DNA of 64,000 bases, taken from positions 328,429 through 392,428 of the forward strand of contig NZ_AUKI01000016.1 in the NCBI RefSeq assembly GCF_000424665.1. Direction: 5' to 3'. This DNA is from Salinimicrobium terrae DSM 17865. Its GTDB lineage: Bacteria > Bacteroidota > Bacteroidia > Flavobacteriales > Flavobacteriaceae. Position numbers and translations under genes: made by a program. How positions within the stretch are numbered: position 1 is the first letter of the stretch; each line of letters starts with the position of its first letter. The notes below the pieces were generated by a model. The model was not told the DNA's origin and searched no databases. It worked only from the letters and a program-made list of their open reading frames with translations. This document shows, piece after piece, positions 24,327 through 32,876 of the stretch.

Positions 24327-25667
24327 TTAATTAAAATCAAATTCTTCAGAATGTATTTTTGCTTTTGGAACTTTTAGAGCTCGGAGTTCTTTGCAGATTG
24401 TCTTTCTCATACTTTTTGGTCCGCAGATGAATATTTCTTTGGTGTGGATTTCAGGATGCTCACTGGGTTTAAAATAACCGTTGATTTCTTCAGAGATCAC
24501 CTCTACATGAAATCCCGGCATTTTTTTCTCCAGGGCTTCAAATGTTGACAAATGTATGGCCGCAGCAATATTTTTCACACAGTAATAAAGCTCAACTTTT
24601 AGAGAATGATTGGGAGTGTTAAGCAGGTAATTTGCCCAGCTCAGGAAGGGTGCAATTCCAACCCCGCCTCCAAGCCAAACTTGCTGCGCATTGGTGCTAG
24701 AGTAAAAAAACCTTCCATAAGGTCCTTCGAGCAAAGCAGGGGTGCCGGGTGCTACTACTGAGTACAACCGATTTGTGTAATCTCCGAGAGATTTCACCAT
24801 AATCTTAATTCTGGCGTCTTCGGTGCGGTCACAAATAGTAAAAGGATGACTTTCTGCAGGAAGATCTTCAGAAAGGAAAGTAAAGAAATAAAATTGTCCA
24901 GGTTGAAAAGAAATTTTAGTATTCTTTCTTGGCTGAAGTTCTATCTCAACTATGCTGTCATTTAAATATTGCACTCCAATTACAGTAAACTGGCTTTTCT
25001 TTTTTACCAGATCAAAAAATACAGATTTGTAGAGCCAGGCCGAGATCCCGCTCGCCGAAAGCAAACTTAAGTAAATCCCGAGTAAAAGATTTTCAGAAAA
25101 GGATATTCCCTGGAAAAATAGGTGCGCCACTCCCAGAATAAAGAAAAATCCCATGAATTTATGGGAGATCTTCCACTTATCATACGGAATCTTTATGACA
25201 AGTGTGAAAAATATTAGTATTATCATTCCCCAAAGCGCCCAACTTCCCAGGTTTATTGCCAGGCGACGGTGAAGAGGGAGCAGGTACCATAAAGCTTTGG
25301 AAAAATCCTGAGGGATCCATCTAAGGGCTAAAAAAACTGGATGTGCCAGGATGCAAAAGAATGCAGTCTTCCCCATCACGCGATGAATTTTGAAAACCTT
25401 ATCCAGGCCTCCAAACCAGTTTTCAAATATGCTTAAACGAGAGGTTAGAATTAAACTGAGAGAAAATAGTGCGAAGCCTGTAAGGGAAGACAGTTGACTT
25501 GCATAGACAAGGAATGGGCTGAAATTGTGCTTTACGGTAGTTTCGGGATAAGAGATCATCCACAACGGGATAACCAGGAGCGCAATTCCCCAAAACATCC
25601 AGGAACCGTATTTTTTTTCAATCAAGAGACCTGTGCGCGGCTTGTTTGTGAGTTCATAGGACAACAT
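24327..25667 (-). CDS. Ferric-reductase-like flavoprotein with membrane domain
   Basis: A 446-residue protein with an N-terminal six-helix ferric reductase-like domain (about residues 20-215; paired histidines suggest heme, for example in KIHRVMGK and the KISHKFMGFFF helix). It is followed by an FAD domain (about 225-330; HPFTICDR at 278-285) and an NAD(P) domain (GGGVGIAPFLSW near 338-349 and FICGPKSMRKTI near 416-427). It should pass electrons from NAD(P)H through FAD across the membrane to an acceptor such as ferric iron or a periplasmic thiol. No iron transport genes are adjacent, so the acceptor is unknown. Two GACCTT palindromes lie about 190-250 bp upstream. Confidence 0.83.
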   Translation of the reverse strand: MLSYELTNKPRTGLLIEKKYGSWMFWGIALLVIPLWMISYPETTVKHNFSPFLVYASQLSSLTGFALFSLSLILTSRLSIFENWFGGLDKVFKIHRVMGKTAFFCILAHPVFLALRWIPQDFSKALWYLLPLHRRLAINLGSWALWGMIILIFFTLVIKIPYDKWKISHKFMGFFFILGVAHLFFQGISFSENLLLGIYLSLLSASGISAWLYKSVFFDLVKKKSQFTVIGVQYLNDSIVEIELQPRKNTKISFQPGQFYFFTFLSEDLPAESHPFTICDRTEDARIKIMVKSLGDYTNRLYSVVAPGTPALLEGPYGRFFYSSTNAQQVWLGGGVGIAPFLSWANYLLNTPNHSLKVELYYCVKNIAAAIHLSTFEALEKKMPGFHVEVISEEINGYFKPSEHPEIHTKEIFICGPKSMRKTICKELRALKVPKAKIHSEEFDFN

Positions 25668-26218
25668 ATCTTATTGATTTGTGATTTCATATCAATGCAC
25701 AGCAGTATAAATGCTGTTTGTAAGATGTCCAGAAGGGTGGAAAGGAATCTTAAGATCTTTGTGTTTCAACACATCGATTAGCACTTTAAAATTACAATTA
25801 AAATTAATAGGTTGATATCTAAAATTCAAAAAATCTTCCCGAAAAAGATAGGCAGAATTGACCTTTTTAGAAGGTCAAATTAACATTGCGAGATTATGAC
25901 CTTATGAAGAAGGTTAACAGTTCTATACCTCGTCATTCTGCATAGCCCCCCTTCTAGAATAAGCAAGAATTCCCTTGGATAAGTTCATTTATGAACAGGG
26001 GCCATAATCCATGAAAGATTGGAGGATGTTTGGAGCCGGAAGTATTTAGGTAAGGGAATAGAAAAGGAGTGAGACCGGACGCTGAAGGAGTGGGGGCTGG
26101 TACTTAATTGTGTTATTTAAAACCAACATGAATTTTTATTCTATATATTCTGGATCATTACTTTTATACATTTTTTAAGGATATAACAAGGTAAAAATGG
26201 CTAAAAAACCTTATTTTG
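25668..26218. other. Long intergenic region with paired GACCTT/AAGGTC palindromes
   Basis: About 550 bp with no gene I can support. Two related inverted repeats are visible: GACCTTTTTAGAAGGTC (25860-25876) and GACCTTATGAAGAAGGTTA (25898-25916), the first with longer AATT flanks. They lie closer to the ferric-reductase-like gene (start 25667) than to the zinc-finger gene. A GC-richer block near 26020-26095 looks unlike its surroundings and may be an old remnant. Confidence 0.45.
25860..25916. promoter_or_regulatory. Pair of inverted repeats, possible operator sites
   Basis: Two copies of GACCTT-N5/6-AAGGTC or AAGGTT, about 38 bp apart (25860-25876 and 25898-25916). The spacing is close to 3.6 turns. 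Such repeated palindromes are a common form of tandem regulator sites. The target could be the ferric-reductase-like gene 190-250 bp downstream on the minus strand. No regulator is identified. Confidence 0.35.
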
Positions 26219-26497
26219 ATGGCTAAAATAAACAAGAAAAATATGAAATGTCCCAATGATAATACTACACTAATAATGACCGATAGGAATGGAGTAGAAA
26301 TTGATTACTGTCCCGAATGTCGTGGAGTCTGGCTGGACAGAGGTGAATTAGATAAAATAATTGAACGATCGGCGCCTCAGGCTCAGGGAAATACGAATCA
26401 GCAGTTTCGCAATGATAAAAACTACAGTTCACGGGAGAATTATCCTCAAAGGCCTAAGAAGAAGGAATCATTTCTTGGTGACTTATTTGATTTTTAA
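26219..26497 (+). CDS. TFIIB-type zinc-finger domain protein
   Basis: A 92-residue protein with one zf-TFIIB domain: KCPNDNTTLIMTDRNGVEID, then YCPECRGVWLDRGELDKI (residues about 9-50), and a Gln/Asn/Arg/Pro-rich tail ending KKKESFLGDLFDF. The zinc site has cysteines in CPND and CPEC. The frame is open to a TTG at 26216; I place the start at the ATG at 26219, and M9 is another possibility because most relatives start at MKCP. A 9-codon ORF (26197-26226) beginning with the same ATGGCTAAAA overlaps the start. Function is unknown; such small proteins may regulate or stabilise other proteins. Confidence 0.78.
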   Translation: MAKINKKNMKCPNDNTTLIMTDRNGVEIDYCPECRGVWLDRGELDKIIERSAPQAQGNTNQQFRNDKNYSSRENYPQRPKKKESFLGDLFDF

Positions 26498-26719
26498 TTG
26501 AAAACTTGATGGTTTTCTGAAGTAGTACCAGCTGATTTCATCAATACTTGTATTTCAGATGATAATCTTTGGAATCATTGAGGATTTCTCATAATGAGGA
26601 TAGATAATACTTTCCCTGAATCTGTTTGTTCTAAATTTTGTTGAACTTCTGGAATTATATTTTTTTAAAAAAGTACAGGAAATGGCTTAGAAATTCTTGA
26701 ATTATTTAGTCATTAAAAA

Positions 26720-27022
26720 TCAATTTTTTCCTGAAGGCTTAACTCTATATTCTAATAGGTCAGCAAGTAATTCAGGATGATCTATTATTTCCTCAATAAA
26801 TTTCCTGTTCTTCTTTTTCTTGATAAGCCCTTTCAGGTAAGTTGCTTCTTCTTTCGAGGTACATTTGAAAATTAATTTAGCCTCCCAATCAGAGGCAGCT
26901 TTGGTAAAAGCTTTAATCCTTTTGTGACTGTTGTGCAGTTCAATTCTGGTCGGAACATTATTTGTTTCACCCGTAAAATATTTGTCGGTTGTAGGGCTGT
27001 ATATGATGTAAAGAAAATGCAT
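26720..27022 (-). CDS. GIY-YIG nuclease-family protein
   Basis: A 100-residue single-domain protein of the UvrC-like GIY-YIG fold (YhbQ/UPF0213-type). The N-terminal strand FLYIIYSPTTDKYFTGET replaces the canonical GIY...YIG with YII...YFTG, followed by an Arg/His helix (RIELHNSHKRIKAFTKAAS) and WEAKLIF. It may be a structure-specific nuclease, and the family member is common beside tRNA or 16S genes in Flavobacteriaceae. The tRNA-Phe terminator is downstream of the tRNA, between it and this gene. Confidence 0.83.
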   Translation of the reverse strand: MHFLYIIYSPTTDKYFTGETNNVPTRIELHNSHKRIKAFTKAASDWEAKLIFKCTSKEEATYLKGLIKKKKNRKFIEEIIDHPELLADLLEYRVKPSGKN

Positions 27023-27115
27023 GTATAAAAGGTAAGGAAAAAAGATCCATTCTTCCTCTTCAGATTAACCAGAATTTTTACCTGGTCCACAACATTTAGG
27101 AATGATCCTTAAGAT

Positions 27116-27147
27116 AAAAAAGCCCTCAAATTTGCATTTGAGGGCTT
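27116..27147 (-). terminator. Rho-independent terminator after tRNA-Phe
   Basis: AAGCCCTCAAAT / ATTTGAGGGCTT stem followed on the minus strand by a T-run, 13 bp beyond the tRNA 3' end. Confidence 0.9.
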
Positions 27148-27159
27148 CTGCTTTGCTTG

Positions 27160-27232
27160 TGGTGCCTCCAGGAATCGAACCAGGGACACAAGGATTTTCA
27201 GTCCTTTGCTCTACCAACTGAGCTAAGGCACC
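27160..27232 (-). tRNA. tRNA-Phe (GAA)
   Basis: A 73-nt cloverleaf on the minus strand. The 5' acceptor strand reads GGTGCCT and pairs with AGGCACC; the anticodon loop is CTGAAAA, giving anticodon GAA. The D loop (TTAGCTCAGTTGGTAGAGC) and T-arm (CCTGGTTCGAATCCAGG) are standard. The discriminator base is A, and the CCA end is not encoded (ACAAG follows). It is solitary and has its own terminator. Confidence 0.96.
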
Positions 27233-27350
27233 AGTGCTTAAAGCGGCTTACCTTGTAGTAAGCGGGTGCAAATATAGATTCAAATTTATTATCTCCCAAA
27301 GGAAAATGGAAAAAAATGCTTTTGTAATTTAGCTTTTTCAAACATCCACA

Positions 27351-28082
27351 ATGAACCTCGTAATTGATATAGGCAATAGTATCGCTAAACTCGCTGTCTT
27401 CCAGCAAGATAAAATTTTGAAGAAAATTCCCATTGGCAAATCCGGCTTAAAAAAAAGTATAGCTGAAACCCTCCAGTTACACCCGGAAATCAAAAATGTT
27501 GTTGTTTCCAATGTATCTTCAGCAGAATGGGAGCTTCCAATGGAGGTGAGAAATCAGGTGAAGGTTGTAGAGCTTTCCGTAAGCACTTTATTGCCCTTTA
27601 AGAATAGTTATGGCACTCCTAAAACCCTGGGGAACGATCGAAGAGCACTAATGGCAGCGGCTGTAAAACACCATGCAGGAAAAGACGTTCTGGTGGTTGA
27701 CGCCGGAACTTGTATTACCTACGATTTTAAAACGGCTGAGGATGAATATTTGGGCGGTGGAATATCTCCCGGGTTAAAAATGCGATTTTTAGCCCTCCAT
27801 AATTTTACCGCAAACCTTCCGTTAGTAGAAGCAGGGGAGGTGCATGAATTAATTGGTACTTCGACCACTTCTTCAATAACTTCGGGCGTAATGAATGGTA
27901 CTGTCATGGAAATTGACGGAATAATTAATGGGTATAAAGAAAAATATCCCAATTTAATATGCATTATTACAGGAGGAGATGCAACTTCCTTGTCTGGAAA
28001 CTTAAAAAATGGCATATTTGCGAACTCCAATTTCTTATTGGAGGGTTTAAATTATATTCTAGAATTTAATATCGATCAATGA
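27351..28082 (+). CDS. coaX: Type III pantothenate kinase
   Basis: First step of coenzyme A synthesis: phosphorylates pantothenate. In 243 residues it has the ATPase-type motifs of the family: DIGNSIAKLAVF (residues 5-16), GNDRRALMAAA (93-103, after KTL), VVDAGTCITYDF (117-128) and GGGISPGLKMRF (135-146). These are the three conserved segments of CoaX. It is first in a plus-strand run and its stop overlaps the start of the next gene by four bases. Length is normal for the family. Confidence 0.95.
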   Translation: MNLVIDIGNSIAKLAVFQQDKILKKIPIGKSGLKKSIAETLQLHPEIKNVVVSNVSSAEWELPMEVRNQVKVVELSVSTLLPFKNSYGTPKTLGNDRRALMAAAVKHHAGKDVLVVDAGTCITYDFKTAEDEYLGGGISPGLKMRFLALHNFTANLPLVEAGEVHELIGTSTTSSITSGVMNGTVMEIDGIINGYKEKYPNLICIITGGDATSLSGNLKNGIFANSNFLLEGLNYILEFNIDQ

Positions 28083-29326
28083 CAAAACGATTGTTTGTAA
28101 TCGTATTCATTTTATTTTCAGTGATTACGACTGCTCAGGAGCGAACTTCCTCACCTTATTCCTTTTACGGTTTAGGCTTAAATACCTTTAAGGGAACCGT
28201 TGAAAATAAATCTATGGGTGGTCTTAGCATAATATCAGACAGTATTCATGTTAACCTTCAAAATCCCGCAGCGTACGGTAGGCTTAAGTTAACAACCTAT
28301 GCAGTCGGATTGAGCAACACTTCCGTAAATATGGAGTCGCAGGATGAAAACTCCTGGAGGAATTCCAGTTCCCTTGATTATCTTGCGGTAGGAATTCCTA
28401 CCGGAAAACTGGGCTTCGCTTTTGGACTGGTGCCTTACTCCTCTGTGGGATATAATATAAATGATGTTGACGAAGCAGGCGGAGTGGCCAGTAGATACTC
28501 CGGAAAGGGAGGTCTTAACCGCGTTTTTCTTGCCGCGGGTTATGCGATCACACCAAATATAAGCCTTGGCGCAGATGTTAATTATAACTTTGGAAATATT
28601 CAAAATAAAAGTATTTTGGTGCGGGAAGGTATACAGTTTGGTTCACGGGAAATTAACAGAAGTGACCTTAGTGGCTTCACCTATAAAATCGGACTGGACT
28701 ACGAAAGGATGCTTAATGAGAGCTTTCAGTTTAAATTGGGAGCGCATTTTACGCCAGAAACTACCTTAAAAGCAGAAAATAAAAGGGAACTTGCAACTTT
28801 GCTTTTGGGGAGTGAAGGTCAGGAAGTCACTGTAGATAAACGGGAAATAACTCCCCCCGACTCAGAATTTGTTCTACCCTCCAGCCTTAGCGTAGGAGCA
28901 GGTATTGGGTTGCCAAGAAAGTGGTTTGTAGGGGCCGAATATGTGACTACTGCAGCAGGGGATTACAGTAACAGGGCTTTTGCCATTGAAGGTGCTTCTT
29001 TTGAACAGGCAGCAAAATACAAAGTGGGGGGTTATTACATCCCCAATTACAATTCTTTAACCAGCTATTTTAACCGTATTGTTTATCGTGGAGGACTGCG
29101 TATGGAAGAGACGGGGCTTCACCTCAACGGGGAATCTATTGATGAGTTTGGCATAGCTTTTGGTTTAGGACTACCAGCAGGAAGGATGTTAACCAATATC
29201 AACCTGGGATTTGAGTACGGACAGCGCGGTACCACAAGTTCGGGGTTAATTCAGGAAAACTTTTTTAATGCCATGATAAGCTTCTCGTTAAATGACAGGT
29301 GGTTTATCAAAAGAAGATTCGAATAA
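28079..29326 (+). CDS. Outer-membrane beta-barrel protein, FadL/OmpP1-like
   Basis: A 415-residue exported protein with a signal peptide (residues 1-19, ending VITTAQ) and then the start of a long beta-barrel: SSPYSFYGLGLNTFKGTVEN. Alternating hydrophobic/aromatic strands continue throughout, ending FNAMISFSLNDRWFIKRRF with an aromatic residue at the last position, the typical signature of an outer-membrane barrel. Such proteins are usually annotated as hypothetical or transport-like in Flavobacteriaceae. It overlaps coaX by 4 bp, so the two are translated together, and is followed by a TPR protein. Confidence 0.75.
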   Translation: MTKRLFVIVFILFSVITTAQERTSSPYSFYGLGLNTFKGTVENKSMGGLSIISDSIHVNLQNPAAYGRLKLTTYAVGLSNTSVNMESQDENSWRNSSSLDYLAVGIPTGKLGFAFGLVPYSSVGYNINDVDEAGGVASRYSGKGGLNRVFLAAGYAITPNISLGADVNYNFGNIQNKSILVREGIQFGSREINRSDLSGFTYKIGLDYERMLNESFQFKLGAHFTPETTLKAENKRELATLLLGSEGQEVTVDKREITPPDSEFVLPSSLSVGAGIGLPRKWFVGAEYVTTAAGDYSNRAFAIEGASFEQAAKYKVGGYYIPNYNSLTSYFNRIVYRGGLRMEETGLHLNGESIDEFGIAFGLGLPAGRMLTNINLGFEYGQRGTTSSGLIQENFFNAMISFSLNDRWFIKRRFE

Positions 29327-29360
29327 TCACAAACTATTAATCAGGAATAAAACTTAAATT

Positions 29361-30731
29361 ATGAAAACCAAGGTTATACTATTTCTTTCCGGGGTCTTTC
29401 TGGGTACAGGAGCCTTGCAGGCACAGGCTAACCAGGAGTGTGCCACTACGGCAGCTCTTGCCTATAGTGATGCAAAAGCAAAAAACTATGATGCGGCATG
29501 GACCAGGATCGAAACTTTAAGGGAAGAATGTCCTTCATATCATATAGCTACTTATCAGTATGGAGAAAGAATACTAAAAGATAGACTGGAAAAAGCACCC
29601 GATGCCGAGAAGAAGGCTATCGCACAGGAGTTAATTGAAATATACAGAGAGCGTTTGCAGTACTTTCCTTCCAAAACTGATGAAGGAGATGTGAATGCCG
29701 ATATAGCACAGCTTACCTATGACGTAAAGTTGGGGACCACAGAGGAGCAATATGAGGCTTTTGATAAAGCTTTTGAGCAAAATCCAAACAGCCTTAATGC
29801 GAAATCCCTGTACACTTATTTCTACCTGTTGGTAGAGTTGCAGGATGCTGGTAAAAAAGATCTTCAGGAAGTATTCGATAAGTACGATGTTGTGATTGCA
29901 AAACTGGAGCAGCAGGAGAATGAAACAGCAGAGTCTTTGGCAAATCTTATAGAAAAGCAGGAAGCCGGAGAGGAATTATCAGCTAAGGAGAAAGCAAGAC
30001 TTAACGCTTACGAGAAAAACCTGGTAGCTTATAGTGCCGTTAAGGGTAGTATTAATGCCAAATTGGGTCAACGTGCAGATTGCGATAATCTTATTCCGCT
30101 TTACAGCAAAGACTTTGAAGCTAATAAAGGTGATACGGAATGGTTGAAGCGAGTGAACAGCAGGTTGTCTGCAAAAGATTGTACAGAAGATCCACTTTTT
30201 GTAAAAGTGTCTGAGGCCTTACATCAACTTGAACCATCTGCAAGTTCTGCATATTCTTTAGGACAGTTAGCTGAATCTAAAGGGAATACTGCAAAAGCAA
30301 TGGAATATTATAACCAGGCTGCCGAGTTGCAAGAAGATCCATCGGTTAGGGCGAATATCTATTATAGAATTGCCAATAACCTAAAGGAAAAAGGACAGTA
30401 TGGAAACGCAAGAAATATGTACCGAAAAGCGATTGCTTCCAAGCCATCACTTGGTAGAGCATATCTTCAAATTGCGAACATGATAGCCCTTAGTGCAAAC
30501 AATTGTGGAGATACAGCTTTTGAGAAAAGAGCAGTATACTGGAAAGCTGCCGAATACGCCGAGAGAGCTGCAAGGGTAGATCCTTCAATAAGTGGTACTG
30601 CTAATGAAACAGCAAGCGCTTACAGAGGTAGAGCACCGCAGCGCCAGGATATCTTCCAGAATGATATGCAAGGTAAAACCATCAACATAGGATGCTGGAT
30701 TGGAGAAAGTGTAAGAGTACCTAACCTGTAA
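29361..30731 (+). CDS. Exported tetratricopeptide-repeat protein
   Basis: A 456-residue protein with a signal peptide (residues 1-22, ending GALQAQA). The mature part is helical, with TPR-like pairs: a first group at about 25-140 (SDAKAKNYDAAWTRIETL), a coiled helical insert around 180-225 rich in Glu/Lys, and a clear double TPR near 290-365 (SAYSLGQLAESKGNTAKAME, then IYYRIANNLKEKGQYGNARN). It likely acts in the periplasm as a scaffold, perhaps with the neighbouring outer-membrane protein and LptC; that link is inference from the operon. Confidence 0.8.
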   Translation: MKTKVILFLSGVFLGTGALQAQANQECATTAALAYSDAKAKNYDAAWTRIETLREECPSYHIATYQYGERILKDRLEKAPDAEKKAIAQELIEIYRERLQYFPSKTDEGDVNADIAQLTYDVKLGTTEEQYEAFDKAFEQNPNSLNAKSLYTYFYLLVELQDAGKKDLQEVFDKYDVVIAKLEQQENETAESLANLIEKQEAGEELSAKEKARLNAYEKNLVAYSAVKGSINAKLGQRADCDNLIPLYSKDFEANKGDTEWLKRVNSRLSAKDCTEDPLFVKVSEALHQLEPSASSAYSLGQLAESKGNTAKAMEYYNQAAELQEDPSVRANIYYRIANNLKEKGQYGNARNMYRKAIASKPSLGRAYLQIANMIALSANNCGDTAFEKRAVYWKAAEYAERAARVDPSISGTANETASAYRGRAPQRQDIFQNDMQGKTINIGCWIGESVRVPNL

Positions 30732-30732
30732 T

Positions 30733-31299
30733 ATGAATTTTACATACGGGAAAATTTTAAAAAGCATTGTTGCAACCCTTGTTGTAACAATGCTTTTTTC
30801 TTGTGAGGGTAATTTAAAGGGAGTGCAGCAGATGGATATCCCCGAGGATGCACCACAATCTGTTGGAACGGGAATTAATTTGAAGTATATAGATTCTGGT
30901 AAGGTCGTGGCGACTTTAAAAAGCGAAACCATGAGAGATTTCTCAAACAAAGGTTTTCCCTACCGGGAATTTCCGGATGGTCTAACTGTTGAATTTTTTG
31001 ATGAAGATCAAAAGAAAAATACTGTTACTGCAAATTATGGAATTGTATATAATGAAACGGGACTTATAGATCTGCAGGGGGATGTAGTGGTGGTGACAAG
31101 TGACAGTACACAACTCATGGCCGATCAACTTTATTGGGATCAGGCCAGGAACTGGGTCTTTACAGATCATCCTAACACCATTAGGTTCAGGAACGGAGCA
31201 GTCAATGAAGGACAGGGTTTTGATAGTAATCAGGAATTCAGTAATTTCCGTTCAAGGTCCAATGTAGGGGTGCAAATCTTAGAAGAAGACAAACAATGA
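30733..31299 (+). CDS. lptC: LPS export periplasmic protein LptC
   Basis: A 188-residue lipoprotein-like or membrane-tethered protein of the LptC family. The N-terminal segment ends LVVTMLFSCEGN (lipobox C24), followed by beta-rich repeats: YIDSGKVVATLKSETMRDF (about 55-73) and IVYNETGLIDLQGDVVVVTS (about 97-116), the OstA/LptC-like jelly-roll pattern. In the LPS export system it takes LPS from LptFG and passes it to LptA. It sits in a run of envelope genes and overlaps the next gene by 4 bp. Its signal suggests a lipid anchor rather than the transmembrane helix of E. coli LptC. Confidence 0.8.
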   Translation: MNFTYGKILKSIVATLVVTMLFSCEGNLKGVQQMDIPEDAPQSVGTGINLKYIDSGKVVATLKSETMRDFSNKGFPYREFPDGLTVEFFDEDQKKNTVTANYGIVYNETGLIDLQGDVVVVTSDSTQLMADQLYWDQARNWVFTDHPNTIRFRNGAVNEGQGFDSNQEFSNFRSRSNVGVQILEEDKQ

Positions 31300-31487
31300 T
31301 GAAATTTTCGAAATTTTTTGAATTTGCCTATTTGGCAGCGGCTGCGTTTTTTCTTTACGAGGCTATTATGATTTGGGATGAGCAACGCAATCAAGCTTAC
31401 CTTTTTCTTTTTTTTGTTGTGGTTGGAATCTTTATGTTTTTCTTTAGAAGACACTTCAGGCATAAGTACGGTAACAGGAAGAAATAG
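31296..31487 (+). CDS. Small two-helix membrane protein
   Basis: A 63-residue protein with two hydrophobic segments (about 8-26, FAYLAAAAFFLYEAIMIW, and 32-48, AYLFLFFVVVGIFMFFF), then a basic tail RRHFRHKYGNRKK. It overlaps LptC by 4 bp and precedes the CNNM-type protein by 5 bp, so it is part of the operon. No family is recognised; position suggests an accessory subunit of the neighbouring envelope genes. Confidence 0.68.
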   Translation: MMKFSKFFEFAYLAAAAFFLYEAIMIWDEQRNQAYLFLFFVVVGIFMFFFRRHFRHKYGNRKK

Positions 31488-31492
31488 GTTTT

Positions 31493-32779
31493 ATGGCCTT
31501 TGAAATAATTATCATCTTATGCTCCCTCATCCTTTCAGCTTTTTTCTCAGGGATGGAGATCGCATACGTATCTGCCAACAAGATACATGTGGAGATCGAA
31601 AAGAAGCAGAATGATTTCTTAGCACGTATCCTCACCCGGCTTACTCGCAAACCATCCAAGTTCATAGCCACCATGCTTGTGGGAAATAATATTGCCTTAG
31701 TTATCTACGGGTTTTTTATGGGTGACCTGTTGATGAAGTTAATGGCGCCGGAAAATTTTTCCAGTGAAATTGTAGTCTATCTGCTTACAGATCTTAGTCT
31801 TATTACCCAAACCATTATTTCTGCACTTATTATCCTGCTTACTGCGGAATTTCTCCCCAAAGTATTTTTTCAGATTTACGCCAATTTCCTTCTGAAGTTC
31901 TTTGCAGTTCCCGCTTATTTGTTCTACCTGCTATTTAGTTTTATCTCCTCCTTTGTGATTTGGATATCAGATTTGGTGCTGAAGCGGTTCTTTAAAACTC
32001 AGGGAGACGAAGTGCAACTGGCTTTTACAAAAGTCGAATTGGGAAATTACATTTCTGAACAAATGGAAAAAGTGGAGCATGACCAGGAAGTTGATTCCGA
32101 AATCCAGATTTTCCAGAATGCGCTCGAATTTTCTGAAGTGAAATCCAGAGAGGTAATGCTCCCCAGGACCGAAATTGTTGCAGTTGATATTACTACAGAT
32201 CCCCGGGAACTGGTAGAGACCTTCACAGCCACAGGGCTTTCAAAGATCCTTGTTTACCGCGAGAATATTGACGACATCATTGGTTACATCCATTCTTTTG
32301 AACTTTTTAAAAAGCCAACAACCATAAAATCGATTCTGCTGCCGGTGGTCTTCGTCCCTGAAACCATGCTTGTAAAAGATGTTCTTAACATTCTTATCAA
32401 GAAAAGAAAGAGTATTGCCGTAGTTATTGATGAATATGGTGGCACTAGCGGGATGATGACCGTAGAGGATATTGTAGAAGAGCTGTTTGGAGAAATAGAA
32501 GATGAACACGACCCTGTTATTCTCATAGAAGAAAAATTGGAAGAGAACAGATATCTTTTTGCGGCGCGGCTGGAAGTAGATTATCTTAATGAAAATTATA
32601 AATTGAATATCCCCATTGGAGAAAATTACGAAACCCTTGGGGGGTATATTCTAGATCATACCGAGGAAATTCCTCCTAAGGACGGAATCGTTGACATTGA
32701 AGATTTTACCTTCTATATCAAGGAGGTGTCCAACACAAAAATTGAACTGGTGGAGGTGATCTTGAATCCAAAGGATTAA
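31493..32779 (+). CDS. CNNM/HlyC-CorC-type membrane protein with CBS domains
   Basis: A 428-residue protein: a DUF21 (CNNM) membrane domain at about 1-180 with the signature FFSGMEIAYVSANK near residues 18-31, then a CBS pair (about 200-330; VMLPRTEIVAVDI and IAVVIDEYGGTSGMMTVEDI) and a C-terminal CorC_HlyC domain (about 345-425). Members are linked to magnesium or cobalt efflux and are often misnamed hemolysin; in flavobacteria a similar family includes GldE, but I see no gliding genes beside it. It belongs to the coaX-lptC run. Confidence 0.87.
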   Translation: MAFEIIIILCSLILSAFFSGMEIAYVSANKIHVEIEKKQNDFLARILTRLTRKPSKFIATMLVGNNIALVIYGFFMGDLLMKLMAPENFSSEIVVYLLTDLSLITQTIISALIILLTAEFLPKVFFQIYANFLLKFFAVPAYLFYLLFSFISSFVIWISDLVLKRFFKTQGDEVQLAFTKVELGNYISEQMEKVEHDQEVDSEIQIFQNALEFSEVKSREVMLPRTEIVAVDITTDPRELVETFTATGLSKILVYRENIDDIIGYIHSFELFKKPTTIKSILLPVVFVPETMLVKDVLNILIKKRKSIAVVIDEYGGTSGMMTVEDIVEELFGEIEDEHDPVILIEEKLEENRYLFAARLEVDYLNENYKLNIPIGENYETLGGYILDHTEEIPPKDGIVDIEDFTFYIKEVSNTKIELVEVILNPKD

Positions 32780-32876
32780 TTTTTATTTTTTCCCCACATT
32801 TTGCAGATTTATAGTTTTTTAATAAAGCTAAAAACGTTATTTTCGCCCCCTATATTTTTGAATTAACAATTAGATA

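Noticed and set aside
26498..26719. Possible small gene after the zinc-finger gene
   Set aside because: Frequent stops in all frames; no RNA structure noted.
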